Origin: Sphingomonas sp. UNC305MFCol5.2
GTDB taxonomy: Bacteria > Pseudomonadota > Alphaproteobacteria > Sphingomonadales > Sphingomonadaceae
Assembly: GCF_000712135.1 (NCBI RefSeq)
Contig: NZ_JOOE01000001.1
Coordinates: 434,001 to 498,000 of the forward strand
DNA length: 64,000 bases
Direction of reading: 5' to 3'
The notes under the pieces were generated by a model. It saw only the letters and a program-made list of their open reading frames with translations, did no database searches and was not told the origin of the DNA. Positions 15,394-24,801 of this stretch are shown here, piece by piece. A program made the position numbers and the translations under genes. Numbering within the stretch: the first letter of the stretch is position 1; each line of letters begins with the position of its first letter.

Positions 15394-16472
15394 AGTGGAT
15401 GAACTCCCTCGGTTGCGCTGTCGGGATGCCACTCGAAAAAGCCCGTGCAGGCGTCCCGCTCGGTACAGCCGTCGCACGCGGGAACATATTTGCGCTTCCA
15501 GTCGGAGATCGAGGCGGCGGCGAGGTAGCGATAGGGCCGCGGCACCGTACAGCGGGGAAAATTGAACAGGCGCGCGGGCACGCCGTGTAGCTTTGCATGA
15601 TCGAGCGCGGCCGCCACCGGTGCGAAGTCTTGACTGTGCGGGACATAGAGCTTTGCCCAGCGATTGCGCGCGAAACCGACATGTTCAAGTTGCATGATCG
15701 ACCAGGCATGGATGAAACGCAGCCGGGTCGCGATATAGCGCGCCAATGCCGGTAGGGCAGCGAGGTTGTCGCTGAGCAGCACCGTACGCAATTCCACCCG
15801 CGCCCCGCTCAGCAAAAGATGCGCGAGGCTCTCTTCCAGTCGCGCGAAAGCGCCGGCCTTGCCGACGATCGCGTCATGGAGCGCGGCCGCGCGGGCATAG
15901 AGCGGGATACCCCAAAGGACCTGGGCGTAGACGGGATCGCGCAGTCGTTCGATATCCTCTTGCGCGAAGTGCTGGCCGTTGGTGAGGACATGGAAAGCGA
16001 GATCGGGGCGCTGTGCGAGCACTCGCTCGATCATCCCGAGCAGTTCATCCTTGTAGAGCGTCGGCTCGCCGCCCGAGATGCCGATGACGATGTCCGGTTC
16101 GGCGAGCAGGCACGCCTGCTCGAGCAAGGCGAAGCGGTCCACATGGGTCTTCTTTGGGGGCTGCGAGCACATGACGCAGAGTTGGTCGCAACGCTCGGTG
16201 ACGAGCAGCGTGTTGTGCGGCGACCCCGCGCGCAGCAGCCGCTCGATCCGGCCGCCATCGGGCTGGACAAGCACCACGTCGCCATCGAGATCGGCGGCAG
16301 AAAGCCCGTCGATCGCGAGGAGCCCGTGCGCTCCGGCAAAGGTTACGCCCGCGTCATCCTCTCCGCACAACAGGGAATCGTCATTTCCGGAAACGTCGCA
16401 GCGCCCTGCCCGCAACCGCGTGACGAACGGCTCCGACGCCTCGGCCACCGCAGGAAGCGTAAGCTCGATCAT
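15390..16472 (-). CDS. hxsC: HxsC, radical SAM/SPASM-type enzyme of the HXS system
   Basis: A 360-residue radical S-adenosylmethionine enzyme. The cluster-binding CxxxCxxC is C95-x3-C99-x2-C102 in ERCDQLCVMCSQPPK. A GGEPTLY motif (SAM binding) follows near residue 140, and a C-terminal auxiliary-cluster region CDGCTERDACTGFFEW ends the protein. It should act with HxsB on the His-Xaa-Ser repeats of HxsA. ATG 16472 overlaps the hxsB stop by four bases; the longer frame to 16676 lies within hxsB. All four genes overlap and form one operon. Confidence 0.92.
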   Translation of the reverse strand: MIELTLPAVAEASEPFVTRLRAGRCDVSGNDDSLLCGEDDAGVTFAGAHGLLAIDGLSAADLDGDVVLVQPDGGRIERLLRAGSPHNTLLVTERCDQLCVMCSQPPKKTHVDRFALLEQACLLAEPDIVIGISGGEPTLYKDELLGMIERVLAQRPDLAFHVLTNGQHFAQEDIERLRDPVYAQVLWGIPLYARAAALHDAIVGKAGAFARLEESLAHLLLSGARVELRTVLLSDNLAALPALARYIATRLRFIHAWSIMQLEHVGFARNRWAKLYVPHSQDFAPVAAALDHAKLHGVPARLFNFPRCTVPRPYRYLAAASISDWKRKYVPACDGCTERDACTGFFEWHPDSATEGVHPL

Positions 16473-17881
16473 GCGTGCACCGTGCCAAGAGCATCCGGCG
16501 TGCCGTCGAGGCGCAGCCAGCGGCTGAGCGAATAGCGCACCGCGGGATCGTCCTCGTAGATCAGCCCGAACAGGAAATCGAAGAGGTGGAGGTGCCGGCG
16601 GCAGAATTCGGTTTCCAGCCGCGGCTTGTCGATCCGCCCATAGCGCGCGAGATCGTCGACGAGGTCGCGGCCGCAAAAGGGCTGGTAGGCGCAGCGCTGA
16701 CAGGCCGGGTCGTCGAAATTGGCGTTGTGGCGGTTGAGCAGGTCCCGCCGCGCGTTCTGCCAGCCCGAATGCACGTCGCCGATCGCGAGGTCGATCACGC
16801 CCGAGCGCGACAGCATCCGGGCCTCGTCGGATGGATAGATCACACCGTCATGGTCGATGACGACATAGTCATGCCCCAGCGGATTGGGATTACGCAGGTC
16901 GACATGCCTGTCCGCGCCCGGCTGGAAGATCCGGCGCAGGCAAATGCTGGTGTAGGTCTCCTCGAGCACCCGGCTGCGATCCGCCCAGTTCCGGGCGATG
17001 AGCGCGCGCACGAAGCGCTCATGATAGGCGCGCCAGCCGCCGGACTGCTCCCGCGAAGCGCTGTGCCGCTTGCGGGCGAAGCCCTGATAGTTGATTGGGC
17101 GCAAGAAGATGCTGTCGAGGCCGCGCGCGGCGTAGCTGTCGATCAGCGCATCGATGTCGGGCGGCGCCAACGGATCGATCGTCGGCAGCGCAGAGATCTT
17201 CCCGGGGCCATAGCGTGCGAGCACCAGATCGAGATTGTCGAGGAATTGCCCTGTGCTGGCCGCGGTGCCGGTGCGATGGCGCTGGTGCGTGAACGCGTCG
17301 CCATCGAGCGAGGTGCTGATAAAGAGTTCCGGGTCGTCGAATAGCGCCAGGATATCGTCGTCGAGCACCTGTAGATTGGTGCAGACGACGAACTGGCGCT
17401 CGGCGAAGCGCCGGCAGCGATCGATCACCGCCCGCAACAGATCCACGCGCAGGGTCGGCTCGCCGCCCTGGAACTCGATCTTAATCCGCTCGCCCGGCAG
17501 GCCGTCGAGCAATGCGAGCACCGCATCGAGCGTCGCCTCGCTCCAGTCGAACCCGGGCTGATGGATGCCGGCGCGCGACACCTGACAATAGCTGCAGCTG
17601 AGATTGCAGCGCAACGTCGGCACGAGGATCAGGTAATCGAGCGGTCCGGCATGGGCAGCGCGTTCGGCAAGACCATAGAGATAGGCGGCATGTCCAAGTG
17701 CGTCCGCCGCGTCGACCAGATGCCCGTGGTCGCCAAGGAAGGTGCGATCCTGTGACGTGAGCTGGTCTCCGGCGAGCCGCGTCATGAATGGCGCGTCGGC
17801 GCGAAAGAAGTGGCCGATATCGTGGACGCAGAGGACACCGCCCTCCCCCACTGCGCGCATCCTGAGCGGAACGAACGTCAT
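16469..17881 (-). CDS. hxsB: HxsB, radical SAM/SPASM enzyme of the HXS system
   Basis: A 470-residue radical SAM peptide-modifying enzyme. The cluster motif is C92-x3-C96-x2-C99 (RCNLSCSYCQ), with SAM-site EFQGGEPTLR near 140. The SPASM region is near 390-405 (PACQRCAYQPFCGRD), with a further C-rich end (EFCRRHLHLFDFLFG). The paired HxsB/HxsC enzymes suggest that two clusters of chemistry act on HxsA. ATG 17881 overlaps the hxsD stop (ATGA). Length and motifs agree with the HxsB family. Confidence 0.92.
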   Translation of the reverse strand: MTFVPLRMRAVGEGGVLCVHDIGHFFRADAPFMTRLAGDQLTSQDRTFLGDHGHLVDAADALGHAAYLYGLAERAAHAGPLDYLILVPTLRCNLSCSYCQVSRAGIHQPGFDWSEATLDAVLALLDGLPGERIKIEFQGGEPTLRVDLLRAVIDRCRRFAERQFVVCTNLQVLDDDILALFDDPELFISTSLDGDAFTHQRHRTGTAASTGQFLDNLDLVLARYGPGKISALPTIDPLAPPDIDALIDSYAARGLDSIFLRPINYQGFARKRHSASREQSGGWRAYHERFVRALIARNWADRSRVLEETYTSICLRRIFQPGADRHVDLRNPNPLGHDYVVIDHDGVIYPSDEARMLSRSGVIDLAIGDVHSGWQNARRDLLNRHNANFDDPACQRCAYQPFCGRDLVDDLARYGRIDKPRLETEFCRRHLHLFDFLFGLIYEDDPAVRYSLSRWLRLDGTPDALGTVHA

Positions 17882-18126
17882 CGTCTCAGGCTCTCGAACG
17901 CTGCCCGCCGCATGGCAGAGGCGCGCGCATGCAATTGCTCGTTCGCCAGGGCCGAAGCCCAGATCGCCTCCAGTCGAGCCGCGTCGAAATGATCGGAACG
18001 CAGCGTCACGCGGTCGCCCGCGGTGGCAATGGCGACAAGCGGGTAGAAGCGCGGTATCCAGTCCGCCGCCACAAGCGCGACCTCGCGCGAGGTCGCGTCA
18101 ATCGTGAAAGTCGCCGACACCCCCAA
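17878..18126 (-). CDS. hxsD: HxsD, small HXS system protein
   Basis: An 82-residue protein (SATFTIDATSREVALVAADW, then LRSDHFDAARLEAIWASALA) at the head of the operon, as in other HXS loci. Its size suits a recognition or scaffold role for the radical SAM enzymes, but this is inference. The start is uncertain: TTG 18126 has GGAG eight bases upstream, while GTG 18120 would shorten it by two codons. A possible promoter (TTGCAC, 17 bases, CATTGT) lies at about 18135-18165 on the minus strand. Confidence 0.85.
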   Translation of the reverse strand: MGVSATFTIDATSREVALVAADWIPRFYPLVAIATAGDRVTLRSDHFDAARLEAIWASALANEQLHARASAMRRAAFESLRR

Positions 18127-18289
18127 ATGCCCGTCTCCCCGAGAACAATGCTAGTCGTAAGAGACCAGTGCAACAAGGGTTTACGCATCCCGAAAGAACA
18201 CAAGCTCGCCGGAATGCATGAGACCCGCCGACAGTCGTTATTGTCTGGCGAGCATCACCGCCCTAGTCTTGGTCCCGGGGGACAAGTCG

Positions 18290-18919
18290 ATGGCAGAACC
18301 GCAATCCAGAAATGCCGATACGGGATGCATCGTCGTAGTCGGCGTCATCGGACTGGTGGCGATGGTCGCAATGTGCTCCGCCCCCAAAGAGGACAAGACT
18401 GCGCAATCCTTCGCGTCTCCTTCGCTCACCAACCAGATCGAGACGATGGCGACGCCGACCCCCGCGCCCGTTGCCCCGCTGAGCGCGGCTAGCATTCAGA
18501 TGGCCAGCCGGCACCTGGCGGCGGTGGCCCGTACCGAGGGTCTCTCCGGTGCGATGGTCTACAGCCAGAATTGCTATGACGCGCTGACGCGGGCTTTCAG
18601 CTGGAGGAAGCTCGACCAATGCGGCGGCTTCGACATGCTGGCGGCGGGCACCATCGAGACGGCGGATACCGAAGGCCTCGACGCCGAGGTCGCCTATTTC
18701 GAGCCGGAAGCCGCAGCGGGACGCTATCTGGCCGTGGCGATCAAGGCGGGTGACGAAGCGAGTGACGCGGACGAGCGTCTCGAGGCTCTCAAGCGACGCT
18801 CTGCCGCGCTCGCCCGCCGGGCATCCGGAGCGACACCTTCCGCGGAGATCGAGGCCGTGCCGCACCGCGACACGGATACCCCCATCGAAAACGCGGTCCA
18901 GGACGAAACGGACGCCTAG
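18290..18919 (+). CDS. Hypothetical protein with one N-terminal membrane anchor
   Basis: A 209-residue protein not recognised by family. A membrane segment at about 14-29 (CIVVVGVIGLVAMVAMC) follows a short polar N-terminus. A threonine/proline-rich linker (MATPTPAPVAPLS) and a charged extracytoplasmic domain come next, with cysteines in MVYSQNCYDALTRAFSWRKL and DQCGGF that could pair. The C-terminus is acidic. ATG 18290 has GGGGG nine bases upstream. It is divergent from the HXS operon (hxsD starts at 18126). No enzymatic motif seen. Confidence 0.7.
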   Translation: MAEPQSRNADTGCIVVVGVIGLVAMVAMCSAPKEDKTAQSFASPSLTNQIETMATPTPAPVAPLSAASIQMASRHLAAVARTEGLSGAMVYSQNCYDALTRAFSWRKLDQCGGFDMLAAGTIETADTEGLDAEVAYFEPEAAAGRYLAVAIKAGDEASDADERLEALKRRSAALARRASGATPSAEIEAVPHRDTDTPIENAVQDETDA

Positions 18920-19186
18920 CCGACGCCCTGCCGGATACTCCGCCTCTCCGTCGCGAGCGGGAGTCGAGGCCGCGCGCCAGGGCTCGGCGGCGCTGTCATA
19001 ACCGGACAATGCGGGTTGGCAGCTACGCGCCTCGAGACCTGCATTCGCAGGAAAACGCTCGAGCCCGGCAGCTACCGTTCGATCAGGTCATTCTCCGATG
19101 GCTTCGCGTCGATGCATACCTAACGCGCCAGGACCGCCGAAGCGGCGGCAACGCGATATTAACGCCGGTGACCAAAGGTGATCCCC

Positions 19187-19753
19187 ATGTCTTTTCTTGT
19201 CCTGGCTTGCACGCTGATGGCCGTGGATGGCGACACGCTACGCTGTGGCAAGGAAATCATTCGCCTGATCGGTATCGATGCGCCGGAATTGCCGGGCCAC
19301 TGCCAGGAAGGCCGCGATTGCGCGCCCGGCGACCCGCTGGCCTCGAGGCGGGCGCTGGAGGCCCTGTCTCGCGGCACGGCGGTGATTAATCGACAGGGGC
19401 GAGACCACTATGACCGAACGCTGGCGCGGGTAAAGGTCGATGGGGTAGATCTATCCTGTGCCCAGCTTGCCGGCGGGCACGCAATCTATCGTTCTGATTG
19501 GGACCAGTTCGGTTTGGTCGGCAAGGATTGCAATGTCGCGAAGCCACGCGAAGCCGTCCGGGCTTCAACCGGTACAACGCGCGCCCAGAACGTCGGCTCA
19601 GCGCCGAACGCTGCGGTCACGGGCTGGAGCTATCGCAATTGCGCCGAGGCTCGTCGTGCGGGCGCTGCCCCCCTTCACCGTGGGACGCCGGGCTACGGCG
19701 CTCATATGGATGGTGACGGCGATGGCATCGCCTGCGAGCCGTTCAGGAGATAA
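19187..19753 (+). CDS. Thermonuclease-like protein with C-terminal excalibur domain
   Basis: A 188-residue protein. The SNase-type beta-barrel has VDGDTLRCGKEIIRLIGIDA and a later RDHYDRTLARVKVDGVDL, where R and D residues of the nuclease site are expected. The last 40 residues are an excalibur calcium-binding motif (YRNCAEARRAGAAPLHRG, then DGDGDGIACEPF). Such proteins are usually exported and degrade or bind nucleic acid at the surface. The N-terminus MSFLVLACTLMAVDGDTL is only a short hydrophobic start, so export is uncertain. ATG 19187 is preferred over GTG 19178. Flanking intervals 18920-19186 and 19754-19975 show no gene. Confidence 0.82.
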   Translation: MSFLVLACTLMAVDGDTLRCGKEIIRLIGIDAPELPGHCQEGRDCAPGDPLASRRALEALSRGTAVINRQGRDHYDRTLARVKVDGVDLSCAQLAGGHAIYRSDWDQFGLVGKDCNVAKPREAVRASTGTTRAQNVGSAPNAAVTGWSYRNCAEARRAGAAPLHRGTPGYGAHMDGDGDGIACEPFRR

Positions 19754-19975
19754 CATCGATAGAGCGGACGGACTGAAATCCGCGACGATCGGCCTCGCCA
19801 GGCAACCGTGCGCCCCATGTCGGCCGCCGAGGAGGTTTTCAACTAATCGTCCGGGCAGGGTGCAGACGGGTCAAAGACAAGCGAGATCCGCCGACGTGTC
19901 TTACGGCAACACAGGCACACACAAACGTGCGTCGTTCTCGTTTGCGCCCCCGGCCACTTTAAACGCTGGGGCTAC

Positions 19976-22075
19976 TTGCGTATCGCTTCGACAAAAGCAC
20001 GGGATATCAGTAGTCTCGGGCCAGAGGAGACGGCAATCAAAGCAACGCTGAATCGCTGGACTTTGGGGGCTACGGCAATAGCCTTCCTGATATCTGCGCT
20101 GGCGCTCATCGGCTACGCCACCGGTGTTTCTGCGTTTTATTCGATCCAGAGCAGTGCGCCCGCGATGTCGCCGCTGACCGCGTTCGGCCTGCTTTCGCTT
20201 TCTGTAGCCCAGTTCGCCCGCACCGCAGACTCGCGTAAGGCTGCGTTGATCCTGGGCACTGCGGTGATGGTCCTGGGTGCGGCAGCGTTCATCGACCAAC
20301 TCCTCCGCAACAACGACCTGCTGAGCCCGTGGATCGCGCATCACTTGTTCGGCGCAGCCCCGACGCCGGGACGCGGATCACTCGGTACCGCAATTTCGCT
20401 GATCCTCCTCGGGATTACCTACCTGCCCTGGTTTGCTGCGCGCCCGCGCCATAGCGACGTCGCCGCGGCCGGCGCGTTTCTGCTGTCCATCCTCGCCCTT
20501 CTCGGCCAAGCCTATGGCGCGGAGGATATCGGAGAGCTCCGCATCTTCCGGACGATGGCGCCCAATACCGCGGTGTCGGTGCTGGCCCTGGCAATTGCAG
20601 CGATCCTTTCGCAAAGGGAAGGCGGGTGGGTCGGCGCGATCATGCTGGAAGGCCCCGCGGGCCGGACAACCCGACGCCAACTCCTTTTCGGCCTGCTTCC
20701 ACCTCTCGTGGGATATTGTCTGGTCGAGGCCGCGACGTCGGGTCTCCTGCAACTCGGTGCCGCGATGGCGCTGCTTGTGGTGATGACCATAACTCCACTT
20801 CTTTGGCTTGCTCTGCGTAGCGGGCAAACACTCGCCGATCTCGAAGAAGAGCGCGCGAAACGCCAGAACGCGGAGGCGCGGCATCTCGGCATGCTCGAGC
20901 AGCGGGTCGACGTGGCCATGGCGGAGCGCGAACTGGCGCAAGAGGCGCTGCGTCAAAGCCAGAAGATGGAAGCCATGGGTCAGTTGACGGGCGGTGTCGC
21001 CCATGACTTCAACAACCTGCTCACGCCCGTCATCGGGAGTCTCGACCTGATCGCAAGGCGCACCGACCTCACCGGGCGCGAGAGACGGCTGATCGAGGGT
21101 GCGCTGCAGTCGGCCGACCGTGCCCGGACGCTGATACAGCGCTTGCTCGCGTTCGCGCGACGACAACCATTGAAGCCCGGTCCGGTCGACATTGCGGCCG
21201 TCGTACGTGGCATGCACGCCCTTCTGGCCAGCTCAGTAGGAGCACAGGTGCGCCTGGAGGTGAACCTGCCAGATGGGCTTCCGCCCGCGCGCGCCGAGGC
21301 AAATCAGGTCGAGATGGCAATCCTTAACCTTTGCGTGAACGCGCGCGACGCAATGTCCGACGGAGGCAGCCTGACTATTGCCGTTGCGGAACGGACGGAG
21401 GAGGAGAACCGACAGGCGGCCCTGCCCCCCGGACACTATGTCGTGATTTCGGTGACCGATACCGGGATGGGAATGGATGCAGAAACGCAGCGCCGGGCCG
21501 TCGAGCCTTTCTTTTCAACCAAGGGAATCGGCAAAGGCACAGGCCTTGGCCTATCCATGGTTCACGGCCTCGCCGCCCAATTGCACGGGGGGCTGGACAT
21601 TCAAAGTCAGCCTGGCCTCGGCACCCGCGTCGACCTCTGGCTTCCGGTGGCCAACGAGCCCCTTGCGGCAAGCCCGGAACCTGTCCAGACCGCGCCCGCT
21701 GCGGTGCGCGTGGGCCGAGCGCTGCTCGTCGACGATGAGCCCGCCCTGAGGCTGGCTATCGCTGATATGCTGCAGGAACTGGGGTACTCGGTCACCGAAG
21801 CAAGTTCCGCCGTGGAGGCCCGCAGCTTGATTGAGGGCGGAACGGAGATGGACGTGATGATCACCGACCATGTGATGCCGGGAATGAGCGGCGCCCAGCT
21901 CGCGCGTCTGGTGAAACAGAGCCGGCCCGGCCTGCCGATCCTGCTTGTCTCCGGATATGCCGATGTCGATGACGTCGCACCCGACCTTCCGCGTCTGAAC
22001 AAGCCCTTCAAACAGACTGAGCTTGCCCAGGCACTGGCGCAGATTATGCGCGATGACGAAGCATCCTCTGGTTGA
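19976..22075 (+). CDS. Hybrid histidine kinase / response regulator with integral-membrane sensor
   Basis: A 699-residue signalling protein. Seven or eight membrane helices lie within residues 30-285. A short coiled coil (DLEEERAKRQNAEARHLGML) is followed by a HisKA domain with phospho-acceptor H343 in GQLTGGVAHDFNNLLTPV. The HATPase_c domain has N-box LNLCVNARDAMSDGG and G-boxes DTGMGMD and GTGLGLSMV. A C-terminal receiver domain has D631 in DVMITDHVMPGM. No output domain is attached, so the receiver likely sinks or relays phosphate. The start is uncertain: TTG 19976 is the first codon of the open frame and has only a weak GGGG site. Confidence 0.88.
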   Translation: MRIASTKARDISSLGPEETAIKATLNRWTLGATAIAFLISALALIGYATGVSAFYSIQSSAPAMSPLTAFGLLSLSVAQFARTADSRKAALILGTAVMVLGAAAFIDQLLRNNDLLSPWIAHHLFGAAPTPGRGSLGTAISLILLGITYLPWFAARPRHSDVAAAGAFLLSILALLGQAYGAEDIGELRIFRTMAPNTAVSVLALAIAAILSQREGGWVGAIMLEGPAGRTTRRQLLFGLLPPLVGYCLVEAATSGLLQLGAAMALLVVMTITPLLWLALRSGQTLADLEEERAKRQNAEARHLGMLEQRVDVAMAERELAQEALRQSQKMEAMGQLTGGVAHDFNNLLTPVIGSLDLIARRTDLTGRERRLIEGALQSADRARTLIQRLLAFARRQPLKPGPVDIAAVVRGMHALLASSVGAQVRLEVNLPDGLPPARAEANQVEMAILNLCVNARDAMSDGGSLTIAVAERTEEENRQAALPPGHYVVISVTDTGMGMDAETQRRAVEPFFSTKGIGKGTGLGLSMVHGLAAQLHGGLDIQSQPGLGTRVDLWLPVANEPLAASPEPVQTAPAAVRVGRALLVDDEPALRLAIADMLQELGYSVTEASSAVEARSLIEGGTEMDVMITDHVMPGMSGAQLARLVKQSRPGLPILLVSGYADVDDVAPDLPRLNKPFKQTELAQALAQIMRDDEASSG

Positions 22076-22353
22076 GTCCAACCGCGCTCACGCGGCGCGG
22101 CGCACACGCAGGCCTTGAACGGAGAGACATCCGCACACGGGCAATAGCGTTTGCATGCTTGAACGTATCGCAGCGACAGGCGCTTATCCGGGAATCTCCG
22201 CACCGAAGCCGCGGCGAGGGGCGCGTGGATCGCGGTTCCGGAGCAGCTGGGGAGTCGGGCAGGCTGCGGCCACGGCGCATGGGAGATTACCGGATCGTGA
22301 CGACTACGCGGCGGGCGTAGCCCTTGTGCTCCTTCCACCAAGGAGTGCTGTCG

Positions 22354-22782
22354 ATGCCCCCGAAGCATATTCTGGTCGCGACCGACGGGTCGGGCCCCGC
22401 CGCCCGTGCGGTCGCCCTCGCCGCGACGCTCGCCAAAGCCATCGGTGCCGAGCTTCGGCTGCTGACCGTCGGATCTGGTCTCGGGCCTGCGGAGGCTCGA
22501 CGACTCGCGCATGCCGAAGGCGATCTCGGAGCAGCGCTCGACGCAGACGCCGCCGCGCTCCTCGACGACGCCGAAGCCGTCGCCCGCAAGAACGGCGCTA
22601 CCCGCGTCCAGCGCATCGCCGCATGGGGGGATCCTGCCGAGACCATCCTCGATTCCGCGCGTGATGCGGAAATGCTGATCCTCGGGCGACGCGGACGCGG
22701 GCGTCTCACGGGACTGTTGCTCGGAAGCGTCTCCCAGAAGCTGGTGTCGCTTGCGCCCGTCCCGGTCATCGTCGTGCCTTGA
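22354..22782 (+). CDS. Universal stress protein (UspA family)
   Basis: A single 142-residue Usp domain. It has N-terminal ILVATDGSGPAARAVALAAT and the C-terminal ATP-binding signature LGRRGRGRLTGLLLGSVSQK followed by APVPVIVV, i.e. the G-2x-G-9x-G(S/T) pattern of ATP-binding Usp proteins. ATG 22354 has AGGAG at 22341. Its gene faces the phosphotransferase gene at 22824 end to end. The 22076-22353 interval has no gene. It holds the inverted repeat CTACGC/GCGTAG near 22303-22319 and a weak match to the cluster's regulatory motif near 22188. Confidence 0.9.
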   Translation: MPPKHILVATDGSGPAARAVALAATLAKAIGAELRLLTVGSGLGPAEARRLAHAEGDLGAALDADAAALLDDAEAVARKNGATRVQRIAAWGDPAETILDSARDAEMLILGRRGRGRLTGLLLGSVSQKLVSLAPVPVIVVP

Positions 22783-22823
22783 GATTGGAAATCAGCGGCA
22801 GTCGGCGCAAGCTTGACGAGAAG

Positions 22824-24437
22824 TCAGCCCCGACAGCCTGCATCGGGCTTGAGCAGGCGCTCGGCAGAAGCGCGTACCTGCTCGGGGGGCCCGCTCGCCC
22901 GCAGCCTGTGCCAGCGCTCGAGCGGGCCGCAGGAGCGACGGGTCTGCAATCGGACGATAGCCGTGTCCGCATCCGAGGCATCACGCTCGCGCGCCGCGAC
23001 GCGGGCGCAGCGGACCGCTTCTCCCGCCTCCAGCCAGAGGCCGGTGAACGTGACACGGCGGCCGGCGGCCGCCTCCTCGATGCCCCGCCGCTCCTCCAGC
23101 ATAAGGAAGGCGGCATCGGCAATCACCGACGCGCCGCCGCGAAGCGCAGTCTCGCAGGTAGCCGCGAGGTCCGCATAGACCTCGCGGGACGACTGCGGGG
23201 TGTAATGGTTCCGCGGAAGCCGCGCCTCCGGCGGAACGCCCGCGCGCCGTTTGCGGAGCACATCGGTGCGCAGAATACGCGCGCCCGGCGGCGCGCCGAT
23301 CGCGGGCGCCAGCGCCAGCGCGAGCGTCGACTTTCCCGTTCCCGACCGGCCGCCGATCGCGACCAGCCGCGGTGCGACCGGCGTGAGCAATTCACCGGCG
23401 AGACGCAGATAGTCATGGGCAAGCGCCGTATCGTCGCGTGTGCCGGTCCGCGATGCGCGTTCGGCGCAGACATGGGCACGCACTGCCGCGCGCACCGAGA
23501 GGAACAGCGGCATCAAAGGCGCGCCCGCCTCATCCTCGGCAGAGAGATCGAGATAGCGATTGAACACCTGGTTGGCGGCATCATGGTGATCCCGATGCCA
23601 CAGGTCCATGATCAGGAACGCCAGATCGTAGAGCACATCGATACAGGCCAGCTCGGGATCGAATTCGATGCAATCGAACGGCACTGGCGCACCCTCGATC
23701 ATCGCGATATTGGCGAGATGCAGATCGCCGTGACAATGTCGGACACGGCCATGTCTTCCGCGTCGGTCAAGCAGAGGTGCCAGCAGATCGAGCCGGTCGC
23801 GCTGCATGGCGAGGACCTCGGCAGCGGCATGTAGATCGAGATGCGCCGCATAGGCGGCGAACCGGTCCGCATTGCCGACGATGACATGCCGCAGCCTCGC
23901 CGAAGCCGGTTCCCCGTCGACGATCTCGGCGGCCGCATGAAATGCGTGAATCCGGTCCACCAGCGCGGCAAGCAGCCCCGGCGCAAGCGGTCCCAGCTCC
24001 ACTTGCTCGGCGAGCAGCGCGCCGTCCGGGAAGCGTCGCATCTCCAGCACCCAGTCGACAATTTCGCCCTCCCCCCCAATGCTGAGCATCCCGTCCGAGG
24101 TCCGGGTGATCGGGTGCAATGCCAGATAGAGGTCGGGCGCCGTGCGCCGGTTTAGACGCAACTCGGATTCGAGGGCTACCCGACGCTGCTCCACCGTCGT
24201 GAAATCGAGATAGCCAAGCGCGACCGGGCGCTTAACCTTCCAAGCCCGCCTGCCGGTCAGGAATATCGATGCCGCATGGGTATCGATACGGCAAACCGGG
24301 CCCTCGGGCCCGAACGCGCGGCCGCTTGCCAGGAATCCGGCGACGTCGACCGCATCGCGGGCTTCGCCGACCGGCAGCGCGGCCTGCCCGGCGCAGTTGG
24401 CGTCATCGGGTACGCACGTCACGTCTTCCATGGCCAT
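22824..24437 (-). CDS. Fused aminoglycoside-phosphotransferase-like / P-loop kinase protein
   Basis: A 537-residue two-domain protein. The first ~330 residues are an APH/choline-kinase-like fold with the catalytic loop HCHGDLHLANIAMIEG and metal-binding segment FDCIEFDPELACIDVLYDLA. The C-terminal ~190 residues form a P-loop kinase (AIGGRSGTGKSTLALALA) resembling gluconokinase/zeta-like small kinases, with RNHYTPQSSREVYADLA. Such fusions are common beside universal stress proteins in proteobacteria; the substrate is unknown. ATG 24437 has a purine-rich GGAAAGGCGG upstream. A copy of the cluster-wide motif lies 190 bases upstream (24628-24648). Confidence 0.85.
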   Translation of the reverse strand: MAMEDVTCVPDDANCAGQAALPVGEARDAVDVAGFLASGRAFGPEGPVCRIDTHAASIFLTGRRAWKVKRPVALGYLDFTTVEQRRVALESELRLNRRTAPDLYLALHPITRTSDGMLSIGGEGEIVDWVLEMRRFPDGALLAEQVELGPLAPGLLAALVDRIHAFHAAAEIVDGEPASARLRHVIVGNADRFAAYAAHLDLHAAAEVLAMQRDRLDLLAPLLDRRGRHGRVRHCHGDLHLANIAMIEGAPVPFDCIEFDPELACIDVLYDLAFLIMDLWHRDHHDAANQVFNRYLDLSAEDEAGAPLMPLFLSVRAAVRAHVCAERASRTGTRDDTALAHDYLRLAGELLTPVAPRLVAIGGRSGTGKSTLALALAPAIGAPPGARILRTDVLRKRRAGVPPEARLPRNHYTPQSSREVYADLAATCETALRGGASVIADAAFLMLEERRGIEEAAAGRRVTFTGLWLEAGEAVRCARVAARERDASDADTAIVRLQTRRSCGPLERWHRLRASGPPEQVRASAERLLKPDAGCRG

Positions 24438-24627
24438 CGTTACCGCCTTTCCGGGTGACCGCACGAGCCCGGCCCGGACGCGCACCCGCCCCGGGGAGTC
24501 CACCCGAACAGCAAAAAGGTCGCGCTGCTGACCGGATGAGGCACTCACCGGAGCCCCCCGGACGCTCGTCACGCGGCCCTGACCCGTGCGATCTATTTGA
24601 GGCTAGTTCGGAGGAGCGGCACCCCCC

Positions 24628-24648
24628 ATTGGGAATGTTACCTAGCGG
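24628..24648 (-). promoter_or_regulatory. FixJ-box-like motif, copy a
   Basis: Read toward the phosphotransferase gene the site is GCTAGGTAACATTCCCAA. Together with a GCTAGT element 26 bases away, the arrangement closely parallels that at 45023-45069. The rest of 24438-24801 (364 bases) has no gene. Confidence 0.5.
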
Positions 24649-24801
24649 ATGAGAGCACGACTGTTATCGCCAACGCCGTCGGGACAATCGCTCGCTTGAC
24701 CTCTGAACTTCCTAAGTCGCACAGCCTTCGTCAGAGCGTCGTTTCCAGCGGGCAAGGAGCCGTCTCGTCCCGGTCACCGGCTCGCGCCTGCATCGCATGG
24801 C

